Assembly: GCA_018398765.1 (NCBI GenBank)
Contig: JAHBMJ010000678.1
Location: 1,755 to 35,749 of the forward strand
Source of the DNA: Chromera velia
Lineage: Eukaryota; Sar; Chromeraceae
DNA length: 33,995 nt
Direction of reading: 5' to 3'
Within the stretch, counting starts at the first letter, position 1, and each line of letters begins with the position of its first letter. The translations under genes were made by a program, and so were the position numbers. The notes below the pieces were generated by a model. That model was not told the origin of the DNA. It ran no database searches and saw nothing but the letters and a program-made list of their open reading frames with translations. Of the stretch, positions 22,708-32,884 are shown one piece after another.

Positions 22708-25616
22708 TTACTCGTCCCGTGTCTGACGATGCTGATTCGGGGGGATATCCCTTCCCTTGCTCAGCCTGTCCCTCTCCCGGTGATGGGGAGAACGCTGCCA
22801 GACGGAAAGCAGATTGGAAAGAAGAGCCAGAGACGGGGGACCTGCACTGGGGGGGGCGGGGCGATCTGCCGACCCCCCATCGGCATCCGCAGCAGGGGGG
22901 GGAGCGCGTGAAGCCTGCGCTTCTCCTCGACGCTGCTGCTGCTGGAGGCTGTTTGGGGTGTTCACGCTGCTGCCGCCCAAGTTGCATCTCTCTTCTCCTT
23001 CTCGCTCGGTTCCGGCGTGTGTATCTTTCTTCATGCATGATGCAGCTTCTCTCTCTGCGTTGGGGATTTCGGAGGGGAAATGTTGAGGGGGGGTATGGGC
23101 TGCTGCTGCTGCTGCTACTGCTGTTTGGGCTTGTGGAGTCGAGGGCATTACTTCTGCGGTGTGGTGTGAAACCTCAGTGGCAAAAGCTGCGTCTCGCCTC
23201 CTGTCTTGTTGTGCCTCTTCTTCGATGTCAATTTCGCCCTCACTATGCCCTTCTCCATCTGCCTCTCTCAAAACGAGCTCAAGCTCCCCCCCCCCAACCT
23301 CAGGCTCCTGATCTTGCTCTTCCTGTCGCTCCCGTCTCCACGCCTCAATATACCGCTCCTCAATCTGCCGATGCCAGTGGGCCTGCTCCCTCAACAGCTC
23401 ACGGCGGTACAGGGGAAGAGATCCGGCCGTTCGGCCGTTGTCCTGCTCAAACGCAAAGGCCTCAACCGGCATGAGGTGCGTGAGAAGGGGGAGCTGCGCG
23501 TCGAGGTGCTGATGCAAGTGCACACTGCTCAGAGGCGGTTGGGCCTCGTCAGCGTCTGCTGCTGCTGCGGCATCATGCATGACGTCGGAGGGGTGCTGCA
23601 TCTTCTCGGCAGGGAGGAGCAGTCGGGTGTCTGCCCCTTCAACTCCCCCCATTTGAACATCTCCTTCTCCATCTCTCTCCTGCCCCGCCTCGTCCTCATC
23701 CCCCCCCGCGACGCCCTCGTCGAACCAGGGGGCCCTCAGACAGGCCGCAGCGGAGAGACGCTGCGAGGGGTGCACAGCCAGCATACCTGCCAGCAAGTCG
23801 AGGCACTTCTCGGAAGCTTCTGGGAACTTTTCCCTGCAGTCAAGGAAGGAAGGAGGCGGACAGACAGGAGTTCAGTGAAGGGACACACACGGTATGAGAG
23901 AGAAATCGATAGAGAAAGGCCGACAAAAACTGTCGAAGTAACTGAGCATACGATCAGACACACAGAGAAGAGAGCGACGAGCGAAGGAAAAGGTCAGCAG
24001 CAAACGCAGGGACAAAGAACGCGAGATCAGAGACAAGCAAAGCAGACTAAGACAGCTCGAAACAACACAAAAACCATCAGAGAACAAAAAAGAAACCAAA
24101 AGCAAAAGACTCACCCAAGAATTTCCCGAACGCTCTCAGACGTGCGAGGTCCGTGTTCCCTCAGGTGTCTATCCTCGACTGCCTGCATGAACCGACGGGC
24201 CCCTTCGGGGATCTCAGCCATCACATCAGGGTCTGGAAGTCCGAGCAAGAGCACTATTTGCTCAAGCTGGTCTCTGCTGTCACGGCCGGGAAACAACACC
24301 TTCCCGTGACCGAGCATTTCTGCCAACACACACCCAGCCGCCCACACATCCACACGGCCATCATAGTCACCCGACCCCCAAATAAGCTCAGGCGCACGAT
24401 ACCAGCGCGTCGCTACATACGAGGTCATGGGGGGATTTGCGGCCCGTCCACCAGCTGCAGGTGCGCCGCCATCCTGCGGTACGGGAACCGGAGCACCAGG
24501 CACGCCCCCCTCTGCTGCTGCGTGCGGCCCTGCTGAAGCCGCGGACGCTACTGGAGAAGGGAAGTCGGGGGATCCCGGGGCGGTTGAGGGAGACGGAAGG
24601 GTTGTGGGTGTTACGGCTGAAGTGTTGAGGCTTCTTGCTGCTGCGGGTTGTCGTCTCGGGACTGTGCGTGCGAGGCCGAAGTCACACACCCTCAAATCGC
24701 AGTCTTGGTTCAGGAGAATGTTGCGGGGTTTGATGTCCCTATGGAGCACCCCTGCTCTGTGCATGAAGTCCAGGGAGCTGAGGAGCTGGAACATAAAGAA
24801 TCTATGGTGTTCCTCTGAGAGGGGTTGACGGCTCGAGAGAACAGAGTTGAGGTCTGTCTGCATCATCCCGGAGCGCAGGTAGACATCGGAGTAGTTGTCC
24901 GCGCTCCCTCCTGCAGGCAGGCAGACAAAAGCAGAGGAAACAGGGTTTTTCACAGTTCTGTGGCACAGCATCACGCGGAACAACCTCAAACACAATGGTA
25001 AAGACGCGCGAAGACGCAATACTGCAGAGTACCGAATGCGAAAGGAAACGTCAACACAAGTCTCCTTTCCTTTTGCACGAAAAGTGGGACAGAGCCAACA
25101 CATGAACCTGGGCAAGGAAAAGGCGGTGATCGCACGAGATGAGAGGAAGAGGAAGCGGTGAATGCAGAAGACAGAGAGAAAGGAAAGGAAAGGAAAACGC
25201 GAGTGCAACCACTTCTTTTTCTATGACGATTCCCAACATCCTTTTCGTCTCGTGATGTACGATTCCTCCTCCAGAGGCTTTCCTTGACTCACTCACGTAC
25301 CTGAGCAATAGACGTCCTCAACGTCCATCACGTTCTCGTGCCTGTCTTTGAGGAAGCGGAGAATGCGCACCTCTCTCAAGGCTCTTTTCGCAAAGACTCC
25401 ATTCTCAAAGGCATGGTCCATCTTTTTGATTGCAGAGAAAGAACCGTCGAAGAGGTTCTGGACCATGCAGACGGTTCCGTAGGACCCGTGTCCGATCGTT
25501 CGGATGGGCCGGAACTTGTCCTCGATGACGAAGGTGCGGCCATTGAGCGTGACTTCAAAGAACTTTCTATGAAGGGGAGGGGGGCACCCCTCAGAGCGAA
25601 CTTCTTCAGCTTGCAT
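22708..25616 (-). CDS. MAP kinase-like Ser/Thr kinase with TSY motif and long activation loop
   Basis: This is a protein kinase of the MAPK group (CMGC). Exons on minus are 25616-25301, 24910-24115 and 23833-22708, with introns 24911-25300 (GTACGTGAG...CTGCAG, phase 1) and 23834-24114 (GTGAGT...CTGCAG, phase 2). The total is 745 aa. The Gly-rich loop is GHGSYGTV (42-49), the ATP-binding Lys is in AIKK (K64) and the alpha-C Glu in REV (E82). The catalytic loop is HRDIKPRN (162-169), DFG is 182-184, and TSYVATRWYRAPE runs 268-280 with TSY as the dual phosphorylation motif. The MAPK-type lobe continues (VDVWAAGC, LFPGRD) and ends near residue 408. DFG to TSY is 83 residues against about 15 in ERK2. 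The extra ~68 residues are Pro/Ala/Gly/Ser-rich. Residues 409-745 are acidic, Ala- and Gln-rich and probably disordered. The start is the first ATG before the kinase domain. Confidence 0.9.
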
Positions 25617-26415
25617 TTCAACTCAACTGGAGGTTCTCAACAGCAAGTGACACAATCTCTCTGAAGTTCCGCTTCCTTTCAAGCTCTTATCTCCCTTTCA
25701 GGCTGTTCGCTCTGGTCGTCTGATTCCTGTTTGAACCCTCCTCCTTTTGAGGACAAGTGCCGCACTCTTATCTGTTCTCGCTTTTCCTGAATCGATCGAA
25801 CTTGCTCACCTCAGACTGATTGAAAAACTTCTGACAAAGACTTGCAAGGAAAAGTAGGAAAACTTTCACGACACAGTTCGTAATGATCACTCTCTTTATC
25901 CCTTCATGCTGCTGTATACGTCTTCGTTCCTGTTTGAGACTTCCTGGTGGTTAATTAGATGTGGTCGATCATGCAGCTTCAGTTGACACGTCAACAAAAG
26001 TCAAGCTATATAGGGCCTTTTTTTGTGTGCTATAGCTCTCAAAAGCTCGCGCAAAACAGAACGGAATTTTGTTGAGGGCCCCGGAAAGTCTTCCATGAAA
26101 GCGAAAAGTTGATGTTGCGAAAACTCAAGTTTAAATTGGAAAATCTGACAATTGTAGGGGATTTTTTACGCATGAAACTTGAGTTTTCTGGAAAAACTCG
26201 GCCGGGTTTTCTGAAAAAACTAGAGTTTTGTGCAAGAATCCAAACAGCTGCGAGAAGTAGACGGGCTTTAGAGCATGATGAGTATTCCTCGATCTCGAGG
26301 CTTTTTCAGGACAGCTAGTGCTTCCTCAGCCTTCCTGACATGAGCCTGCACCCATGCAGTCAAGCCTGCTGTGACAAAATCTGTACGCACAGGCAGGCGG
26401 CGATCTGGACAGTCG
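25617..26415. promoter_or_regulatory. Divergent intergenic region between kinase and J-protein genes
   Basis: This region separates the minus-strand kinase start (25616) from the plus-strand J-protein gene. It should hold both promoters. It contains a cluster of inverted repeats at 26119-26240 and a TATATAGGG segment near 26008-26016. No open frame here has a recognisable product. I infer promoter activity from the layout only. Confidence 0.4.
26119..26188. repeat. 14-bp perfect inverted repeat
   Basis: GAAAACTCAAGTTT (26119-26132) and its exact reverse complement (26175-26188) are separated by 42 bases. Further AAAACT/AGTTTT-type near-palindromes follow at about 26190-26235, for example AAAACTAGAGTTTT. 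Confidence 0.85.
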
Positions 26416-26458
26416 ATGAGAGACGGAGTGCGGCTTGAAAACTATGAGGCATTTCAGG
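26416..26458 (+). CDS. Candidate first coding exon of the J-protein gene
   Basis: An ATG at 26416 opens a frame that ends LENYEAFQG and leaves one base for the next codon. Joining to 26923 gives NYEAFQGIPTGAPKRKIRKA, which fits helix I and the loop of a J domain (usual pattern YYxxLGxxxxA). The donor, CAGG|GTGCTC, departs from consensus, and an 8-residue lead before the J domain is short, so a different upstream exon is possible. Confidence 0.3.
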
Positions 26459-26922
26459 GTGCTCGGCCTCTCTCAAGTACTTCGGAATCACTACTCTATA
26501 TTAGGTCAGCCTCTTCCCACTACTCAGTCAGCTGGACCATTTTTTGCCGCAAGGTGCTCAGGGTCAGGCGAGAGAGGGTCTTCTAACAGGGAGACGGCCG
26601 TGGTTCTGCATGCAAATGTCTTTTCCCCTACTTTCCGCAGATCTTCCTTGTTCCGTTTTTGAATTGGATAGTCCGGACACCCAACCACCGTCCATTGCGC
26701 TCTGTACCGACTCACCAACAAAAATCGACTGCACTCTTCTTTCGATTCCGCTAGCCTTCCGTCATATCTGTCTGTCTGTCTTTTTTTTTGGCTTGCGTAT
26801 GTACATGCGTGTTGCCTGTTTGACTCATGCATAGCCTGTGCATCCATCTGGCTCTCTGAATGCTTTGTCCTGTCCCGCCTGTCTTCTGCTTCTGCCTCTG
26901 CCTCTGCCTCAACCTTGTTCAG

Positions 26923-28252
26923 GGATACCGACGGGCGCTCCCAAGAGGAAAATCCGAAAAGCCTACTTGGAGAAGGTGAAGCTCCTCCACCCAGACTCCA
27001 ACAACTCCCCCATAGCACAGGCGGCCTTCCAAGCCGTGCAGGAGGCCTACTCCACCTTGATAGATGACAAGAGAAGATCGGAGTATGACATCCTGAAGGG
27101 AATAGCGAGTGAGCACGAGTCGACCAGAGGAACTGAAAGGGACAGAGAAAGAGAGAGAAAAAGAGACCCGGAGGAGGTCAAGGCCGCCAGAGCAAGACGG
27201 GAGCTTTTTCATCCGTCCCCTGATGAGGGCGAGAGGGACGTGGGTGCAGCTCTGCACAGACAGTTTGAGAGGATGAACGCACAGCTAAGAGAGAAAGAAG
27301 AGGTAAGTCTTTTTTCTTGTCTGGATGCCAAACATAAAAGCACAATGCGAGAAACTTTCCGCATTTGCTGATCGACTCACTGTCAGAAAGGACCTCTTTG
27401 CCATTTCCTTCTTTCCTCCACAGCTGTGCCATTTCTTTTTTTGTTTTGCTTCGGGAGACCCTTCTCACTCGTGCCGTTGTTTCCTTTCAGCCCTTGGAAG
27501 TTCCTCAGTCTCTGTCTCTCTGTGTATTTCTGGTCACAGAAACCAGTGGATAGAAACCTCAGCAGATCAATCAATCCGTGAATAAGTGAATCTTTTCTCC
27601 TCAAAAAACTCTCACGAAAACTCTCCTCTTCTCTCCTTTCGCTTCTCCCGTTCGCTGACTCCCTCCTCGCTTCGTCGATTGGAACAGGCTAAAAAACAAA
27701 AAAGCGGCACCCCCCGCTGGTTGGAGTCCTTTCTAGAAGAGCAGATGCTCCTCACTCCCGAAGGGGAGGACTTCGTTCGGAGGCGGTGGGTCTGGATTGG
27801 CATCGGCTTGCTTGGGGCTTTCGGTCTCTTGGTGGCTGGCGTCCGTGCTGCAATGTCGGTGCCTTTTTCTCTGTTTGTTTTTGTTTTTGGGGGGGCATAT
27901 CAGAGTCCGTGCACAGTTGCATAAGACGGTGGAAGAGAGAGCAGAAAATCTCTCAGCGTGGAATGTCTCATGAGTTGTTGAGTGTGTCAGTGAGTGAGTG
28001 AAGAATGTATTCTTTGCAAACGACAGAAAGCGCGAGAGGCTTTCTTCGATCTGAGTGCCTGCATCGCTTCGTGCCTGCTGGGCCCTGCCGTGTTTTGGGG
28101 TGATGGTTTGTTTCGAAGAAAGCGGGTGGCTGGCTCGTTGATTTTTATTCTCCATCATGCACTTCATTTCTTCCTTCCTTCCTTGTTTGTTTGTTTCCTC
28201 CCTTGTTTCCTCCCATCTTTCTTTTATGTGTTTCTTCATCTCTTTCTTTCTT

Positions 28253-28296
<44 letters not shown>

Positions 28297-29107
28297 TTCC
28301 CTCCTTCCTTCCTTCCTTCCTTCCTTCCTCTTTTGCTTGCTTGCTTGCTTCCGTGCCTGCATGCGTGCTTCCTTCCCCGCTCGCTCGCCTCGCTTCTTCA
28401 CCTTTCTTGCTTTCCATTGAACGGCTTTTCTTGTTTCTTTGCTGGCACACCCTCCTGCTTCTTGCGTGCCTTCTGCAGTCCTTCTCCTTCCCTCATTCCT
28501 TCCTTCCTTCCTTCCTTCCTTCCATTCATTCATTCATTCATTCATTTATTCATTCATTCATTTATTCATTCATTCGTCCGTTCATCGAAGTGTCGGCCGT
28601 TTTTTCGTCTGCCTGTGCAGAAAGTCGTTCCTCGCACCTCCCGCTGTTGTGGAGCTTGACCTCGAGGATCTAGATGAAGAGGATCTGAAAAATTTGGAGG
28701 GGGTGCTGGGGGGTGAGGGGGCAGTGGGAAGGCGCCAGGGAAACCCAGTGTCAGTCTCGGGACTCTCAGAAGAGGACCTGCCAAAACCTCTCTCATCTTT
28801 GCCCCCTCCGAAGTCCTCCACTGGTCGCCCCTCCTCCCCTCTTTCTTTGTTGGGATCACGGGCAGAAGAGAGGCAGGAGGCAGTACCCATCGGTGACCGC
28901 CAGCGTGACTCTACTGAATCTTCAAACCTTGCAGAAGTGTCGGCGTTTCTCTTTAAGTCAGCGCCTAATCAGGGGGTAGATACAAACGAAAAGGGCAGTC
29001 AAGAAGGCGACACAAGTGGCAATGACGTGCCGCGCCCTCCGCAAAGAGAAAAGGATAAGAGAGTTGGGGGGTCTGTGCTACGTGCTACAATGATGACACG
29101 GTATTGA
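26923..29107 (+). CDS. J-domain (DnaJ-like) membrane protein, first exon uncertain
   Basis: This is an Hsp40-type co-chaperone: the J domain stimulates an Hsp70 ATPase. The resolved exons are 26923-27302, 27688-27854 and 28621-29107, giving 343 codons after the first split codon. Exon 1 starts after TTGTTCAG and encodes most of the J domain: helix II (KRKIRKAYLEKVKLL), the HPD motif in LLHPDSNN, and helix III with AFQAVQEAYSTL...RSEYD. A charged Arg/Glu-rich stretch follows. Exon 2 carries one membrane segment (WIGIGLLGAFGLLVAGV). Exon 3 is acidic (VELDLEDLDEEDL), then polar and disordered. Donors are GTAAGT (27303) and a weaker GTCGGT (27855), and phases match. Helix I must lie upstream. A candidate is 26416-26458, ending ENYEAFQG in the right phase, but its GTGCTC donor is poor. 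The organelle is not evident. Confidence 0.75.
28245..28580 (+). repeat. (CT)n, (TTCC)n and (CATT)n arrays in J-protein intron
   Basis: A CTTT/CT run (about 28238-28292) is followed by TTCC units (about 28293-28330), then CTTG units, another TTCC block (about 28496-28522), and CATT/TTCA units (about 28522-28575). All lie within intron 27855-28620. Confidence 0.95.
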
Positions 29108-29280
29108 AAATGATAAACAATTTTCTTTAAGTCTTTCCATCGGATTCAGGCAAGCATGAACATCTATACATATGCACATATGTACATGTTGTTTTATAGC
29201 ACTTACCACCTTTATACATGCGTGTATCGAGGCCTGTATTACACTGGGTATTACAGTGTATATACTCGAGTGACCCACGC

Positions 29281-29344
29281 ATTGTGTGTGTTTGGGTGTG
29301 TGTGAGTGTGTGTGTGTGTGTGTGTGCGTGTGTGTGTGTGTGTG

Positions 29345-29382
<38 letters not shown>

Positions 29383-29393
29383 TTTATGTGTAT

Positions 29394-29428
<35 letters not shown>
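29281..29428 (+). repeat. (GT)n followed by (GA)n microsatellite
   Basis: About 100 bases of GT units with a few G or C interruptions run to about 29382, and about 32 bases of GA units at 29396-29428 follow. It lies about 180 bp after the J-protein stop codon. Confidence 0.95.
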
Positions 29429-29430
<2 letters not shown>

Positions 29431-31194
29431 ACCATGCATGCTAGCATGCATGCAGTCAAGCATGCTACCAATTAAGTATGACTCTGAGCCTGAGTTGTGA
29501 AATAAAATTTTAAAAGCCTATTTTAATGTCTTTATCAAACTTTTTAAATAAACTAGTAAATAAAGTTTAAAAGTTTTCAAAACTTAATTAGTTTTTGACT
29601 TAGTTTTCGACTCATCACTAGAGCGACTCATCATCATCACCACCTTAGTAGTATAGTCATCGATCAAATGATCATCTGAGATCGTACGCCATGGCCATCG
29701 GCCTATTTCTAGGCTTTTAGCTTTTTAGGGCAAGTTCCCTGGGCAACGCATGAAACAGTTTCATTGATGTTTCATTGTTATAAGAGCGTTAATCATTCGA
29801 TGAATTTTCGAATACAGATTTTAAAGTGTGTTGCCCTAGATGTTGCCAGTACGTGTAAAATGCAGGGAAATTTGATTGGAAAAACGCTAGGAAAAACGTG
29901 TAAAAACTAATAATTAAGTGAAAGCTTCCCTATAGGAGCTTCCCAATTGTAAAGTTATAAAGTAAAAAAAGTTCTAAAGTCTAAAGTTAAAAGTTTAGGG
30001 TGGGACTCAGAATTTTTTATATAAAAATAACTTTACAGATCACATGTAGCACTGTCTAACTATTTGTCTGACAACGGTCAGACAACCTTATAGGCTTATA
30101 CGGACACACCCATTAATGAACCCATTAATAGCATTGGATACGTCAATCTACGACAGTTACGATTGGGGCGGCATGCATACCCTGGAGGGTTAAACTGGCC
30201 TTCCAAGCAGGAGCGTTTGACTCCATTTTTGCCTGCATGCTAGCGATCGGGCGGATTTCCCCATGCAACAGATCTCCCGCTTAATTTGCGCCTCGCCGCG
30301 ACCCCGACCAATCCCGCACGCACGTGCACACTTTCTTTCTTCACTTTGAGCGACAACAGTGAAGAGAATAGGTACCTCCCAAAACTCGTTCTTTCTTTGC
30401 GTTTTCCGTCGTTAAACACCCGTCGGTGTCCTCCTGGAATCACGGAACACCTCTTGTACATGCACAAAAAACAGAACGAATGCCCCGTTTGGTTGTCCTT
30501 GTTTACTTCAATCAGCACATGCACAGGCGCCAGTCGCGACAGCTCGAAAATCTGAAGAGACTTTATAGCACTTCCTTACCACCCATTAATTTACGACTGA
30601 TAGATCGATAAATTCGAGCGAAGATCACAGATGCTAGGGTAAATGGATTCAGGCGAATGGCGACAAAAGAGCAGGCTGGACACAACAGAACGGCATGATG
30701 GTGATGGAAGAAATTGAGGCAGACGGTGGCTTGATTGAAAAAGGGAAAAGGTCCCGACAGACCAGCAAGTGGTACATTGCACACTGCACTTAAATCACAT
30801 GCACCCATACAGACAGACGGCAGAGCTAGCAGACATGCGTGCATATCTATCTGACGGATCGCTCATGTATGTCTTCTTGCAACTTCATTGATCGATCTGT
30901 GTCGCCATCATTCGACGTTGTCTTTCGTTACACGGGGTCCGTCACCTTTCTGATCCTTTAACTCAGACAATACGCGTGGAAGGAGCTCTTCTTTGTTCTC
31001 AGTTACACTTCTCCCAGTCTTCAATGTTCTCTCGTCAGTTCCCATCTCCCCCAACCAACCATGAGATGCAGTGTAGACAAAATCAAATCAACATCATCGA
31101 GAGATTTCGTGCACCCCTTTCAAGTCGGGAATCTCACCTCGCTTCAGAGACACCTGACGTTTTCTGTCGTGTCTTTTGATCGTGCTCGTCATAT

Positions 31195-31209
31195 CTCTCT
31201 CTCTCTCTC

Positions 31210-31250
<41 letters not shown>

Positions 31251-31302
31251 AGTGTGTGTGTGAGTGTGTGTGTGTCTGTGTATGTGTGTATGTGTGTGTG
31301 AA
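31195..31302 (+). repeat. (CT)n followed by (GT)n microsatellite
   Basis: A CT run (about 31195-31211) leads into GT units to about 31300 with GAGA and TATG interruptions. It is just beyond the stop codon of the minus-strand gene ending at 31398, so probably in its 3' region. Confidence 0.95.
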
Positions 31303-31397
31303 CCCACAGTCCTCCCTCCAGATCTCTCTCCTGCCCCCCCAGGACCGTCTGTCTGTGTGCCTTCTGATCAGCAGCCCGGGTGCTGATGCTGTGCCCT

Positions 31398-32648
31398 CTA
31401 GGTTTCTTCGGTGACGGCTTTTGTGATAATGAAGTACAGGAAAACAACGAGGCCAACCCCAAAGGCTAAGATGTTGCACATCGAGGCCTGCAGGCATAAG
31501 CATGCACAGTTTTATTTGTTTGAGCAACTGTTCACCAATCTCAACGTACTGATGTCCAAACGCATTCTCCAGTCCACCCAGTCTGTCACTCCCCGTGACT
31601 ATCTCCCCCGCACCTCCTTTCTATCAAGTGTACCCATGCAACCTCTCACTCACTCACCCACTCACTCAGACGCGCACTCGTCCCTTGCTTTCAGAGGGAC
31701 TCTCTTTTTCGGCCGCAAGCCCATCCATCTACCCGCCCACTCACTTGCCCTCCTAGACCTCGACCCACCGCTTTGATATTGACGGTGTTCTTGGCAGGAT
31801 GGCAAAGGAGACCATACAGAGCGACTGCACGCAAAAGCCGTAAATCAGACAGAGAAGACGAGAGACGGCTTTCATCTTTTTAGAGGGTGACCCTGCCTTT
31901 GCTGCCGAGTTCTCAGACTGCATCGCTCAAGGACACCGCATGGATTTACAAAGAAGTAAGCGGACAGACAAAGAACGTTCCTTTCGAGTGGATTTTGAGA
32001 TCCTCCGATCGTCCTTTCAATGCAAGCATGCGTTTATTTTCATACGGAATTCATACAGTTTATTTTTTTTTCTGTATCTAAATAAATGCAGGCTCCTTTC
32101 GAGTGGATGTTGAGATCCTCCGATCGTCCTTTCAATGCAAGCATGCTGTTGAAGGAAGGCATGTTTGTTCGGGACCATTCCAAATTCTTGAGGCAGAAAG
32201 CAGATGCCGGAGAGCGCTGATGCAAGTTGGGGATCACAAAGGAAGTCGCGGCTCTTCTTTATCAATCAAGAAATTGGAGGCAATTAAGGGGCCAGCACAA
32301 ATTTAACGAAACTGACTGACTGCCCAGGTTCACCGGAAAGAAGAGAAGACAGGCAAAGGCACCGCAGAGGTAGAGGCAGCAAGGGTTGTCGTCGTTGTCT
32401 TCCCACTCTTTCTCGACGTAGACCACAGTGGGCTGCGGGGGAGCACCTACAACTACCTGCTGCTGTCCGTGGAACTGCTGGTGGCTCTGTATCACTGGAG
32501 GAACTACAGGCGGAAAAGTCTGCGCAAACTGAGGGGGTGCAGCAGAGCCCTGGACAGGATGCTGCCCTTGCTCCAGGTCCAGTTGCATCCCCCCTCCACC
32601 TGTTTCAGGAAGTGAGGCAGAGAGAAGGATTGTGGAGACGTCAGGCAT
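31398..32648 (-). CDS. Small Pro/Gln-rich protein with two membrane segments
   Basis: I do not recognise the family. Exon 1 is 32648-32334 and exon 2 is 31487-31398, giving 134 aa. The intron 31488-32333 runs from CCG|GTGAAC to TGCCTGCAG, phase 0 on both sides. Residues 1-75 are polar with many Pro and Gln (APPQFAQTFPPVVPPV). An acidic segment EKEWEDNDDN follows, then a Cys-containing hydrophobic segment CCLYLCGAFACLLFFP (about 90-105), a short turn ASMCN across the junction, and a second segment ILAFGVGLVVFLYFII (about 111-126), ending KAVTEET. The layout, a disordered cytosolic Pro-rich tail before a membrane hairpin, resembles several small endosomal or stress-related membrane proteins, but I see no diagnostic motif. 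In-frame TGA codons upstream mean the start is at 32648 or at a later acceptor. Confidence 0.6.
31979..32146. repeat. 53-bp direct duplication
   Basis: Units at 31979-32031 and 32094-32146 are identical except for one base (GATTTTGAG versus GATGTTGAG), with 62 bases between. The duplication lies inside the intron of the minus-strand gene at 31398-32648. Confidence 0.9.
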
Positions 32649-32884
32649 AAGTGAAAAGAAAATTCATCCCCCGCATCACAGAGCCTGAGTACAGGAAAGA
32701 ATTTGTGGGTCCATCAATGAAGTCCAATCATAGGCTCTCAATCTAGGAAAAAGAAACTGGGGCACGTGGCAGTGTGTAATGCACTCCAAAATAAAAAAAT
32801 TGGCCGCCAAGCAAGCTGATTGATCGAGAATCGTATGAGGCACACAAGAGCAGGGATCCTCCGGTAATTTCATCAATCACCTAC

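Larger units (their letters stand above)
29108..31397. other. Convergent intergenic spacer, no supported gene
   Basis: This separates the 3' ends of the plus-strand J-protein gene and the minus-strand small membrane-protein gene. It contains a GT/GA microsatellite (29281-29428), an AT-rich part (about 29490-30060), and more balanced sequence at 30150-31190. Short open frames at 30240-30850 occur on both strands and have no recognisable motif. Confidence 0.5.

Noticed and set aside
22557-23474. A 305-codon plus-strand open frame
   Set aside because: It is antisense to the kinase C-terminal exon, which continues in phase from the catalytic domain. The plus-strand product has no recognisable motif.
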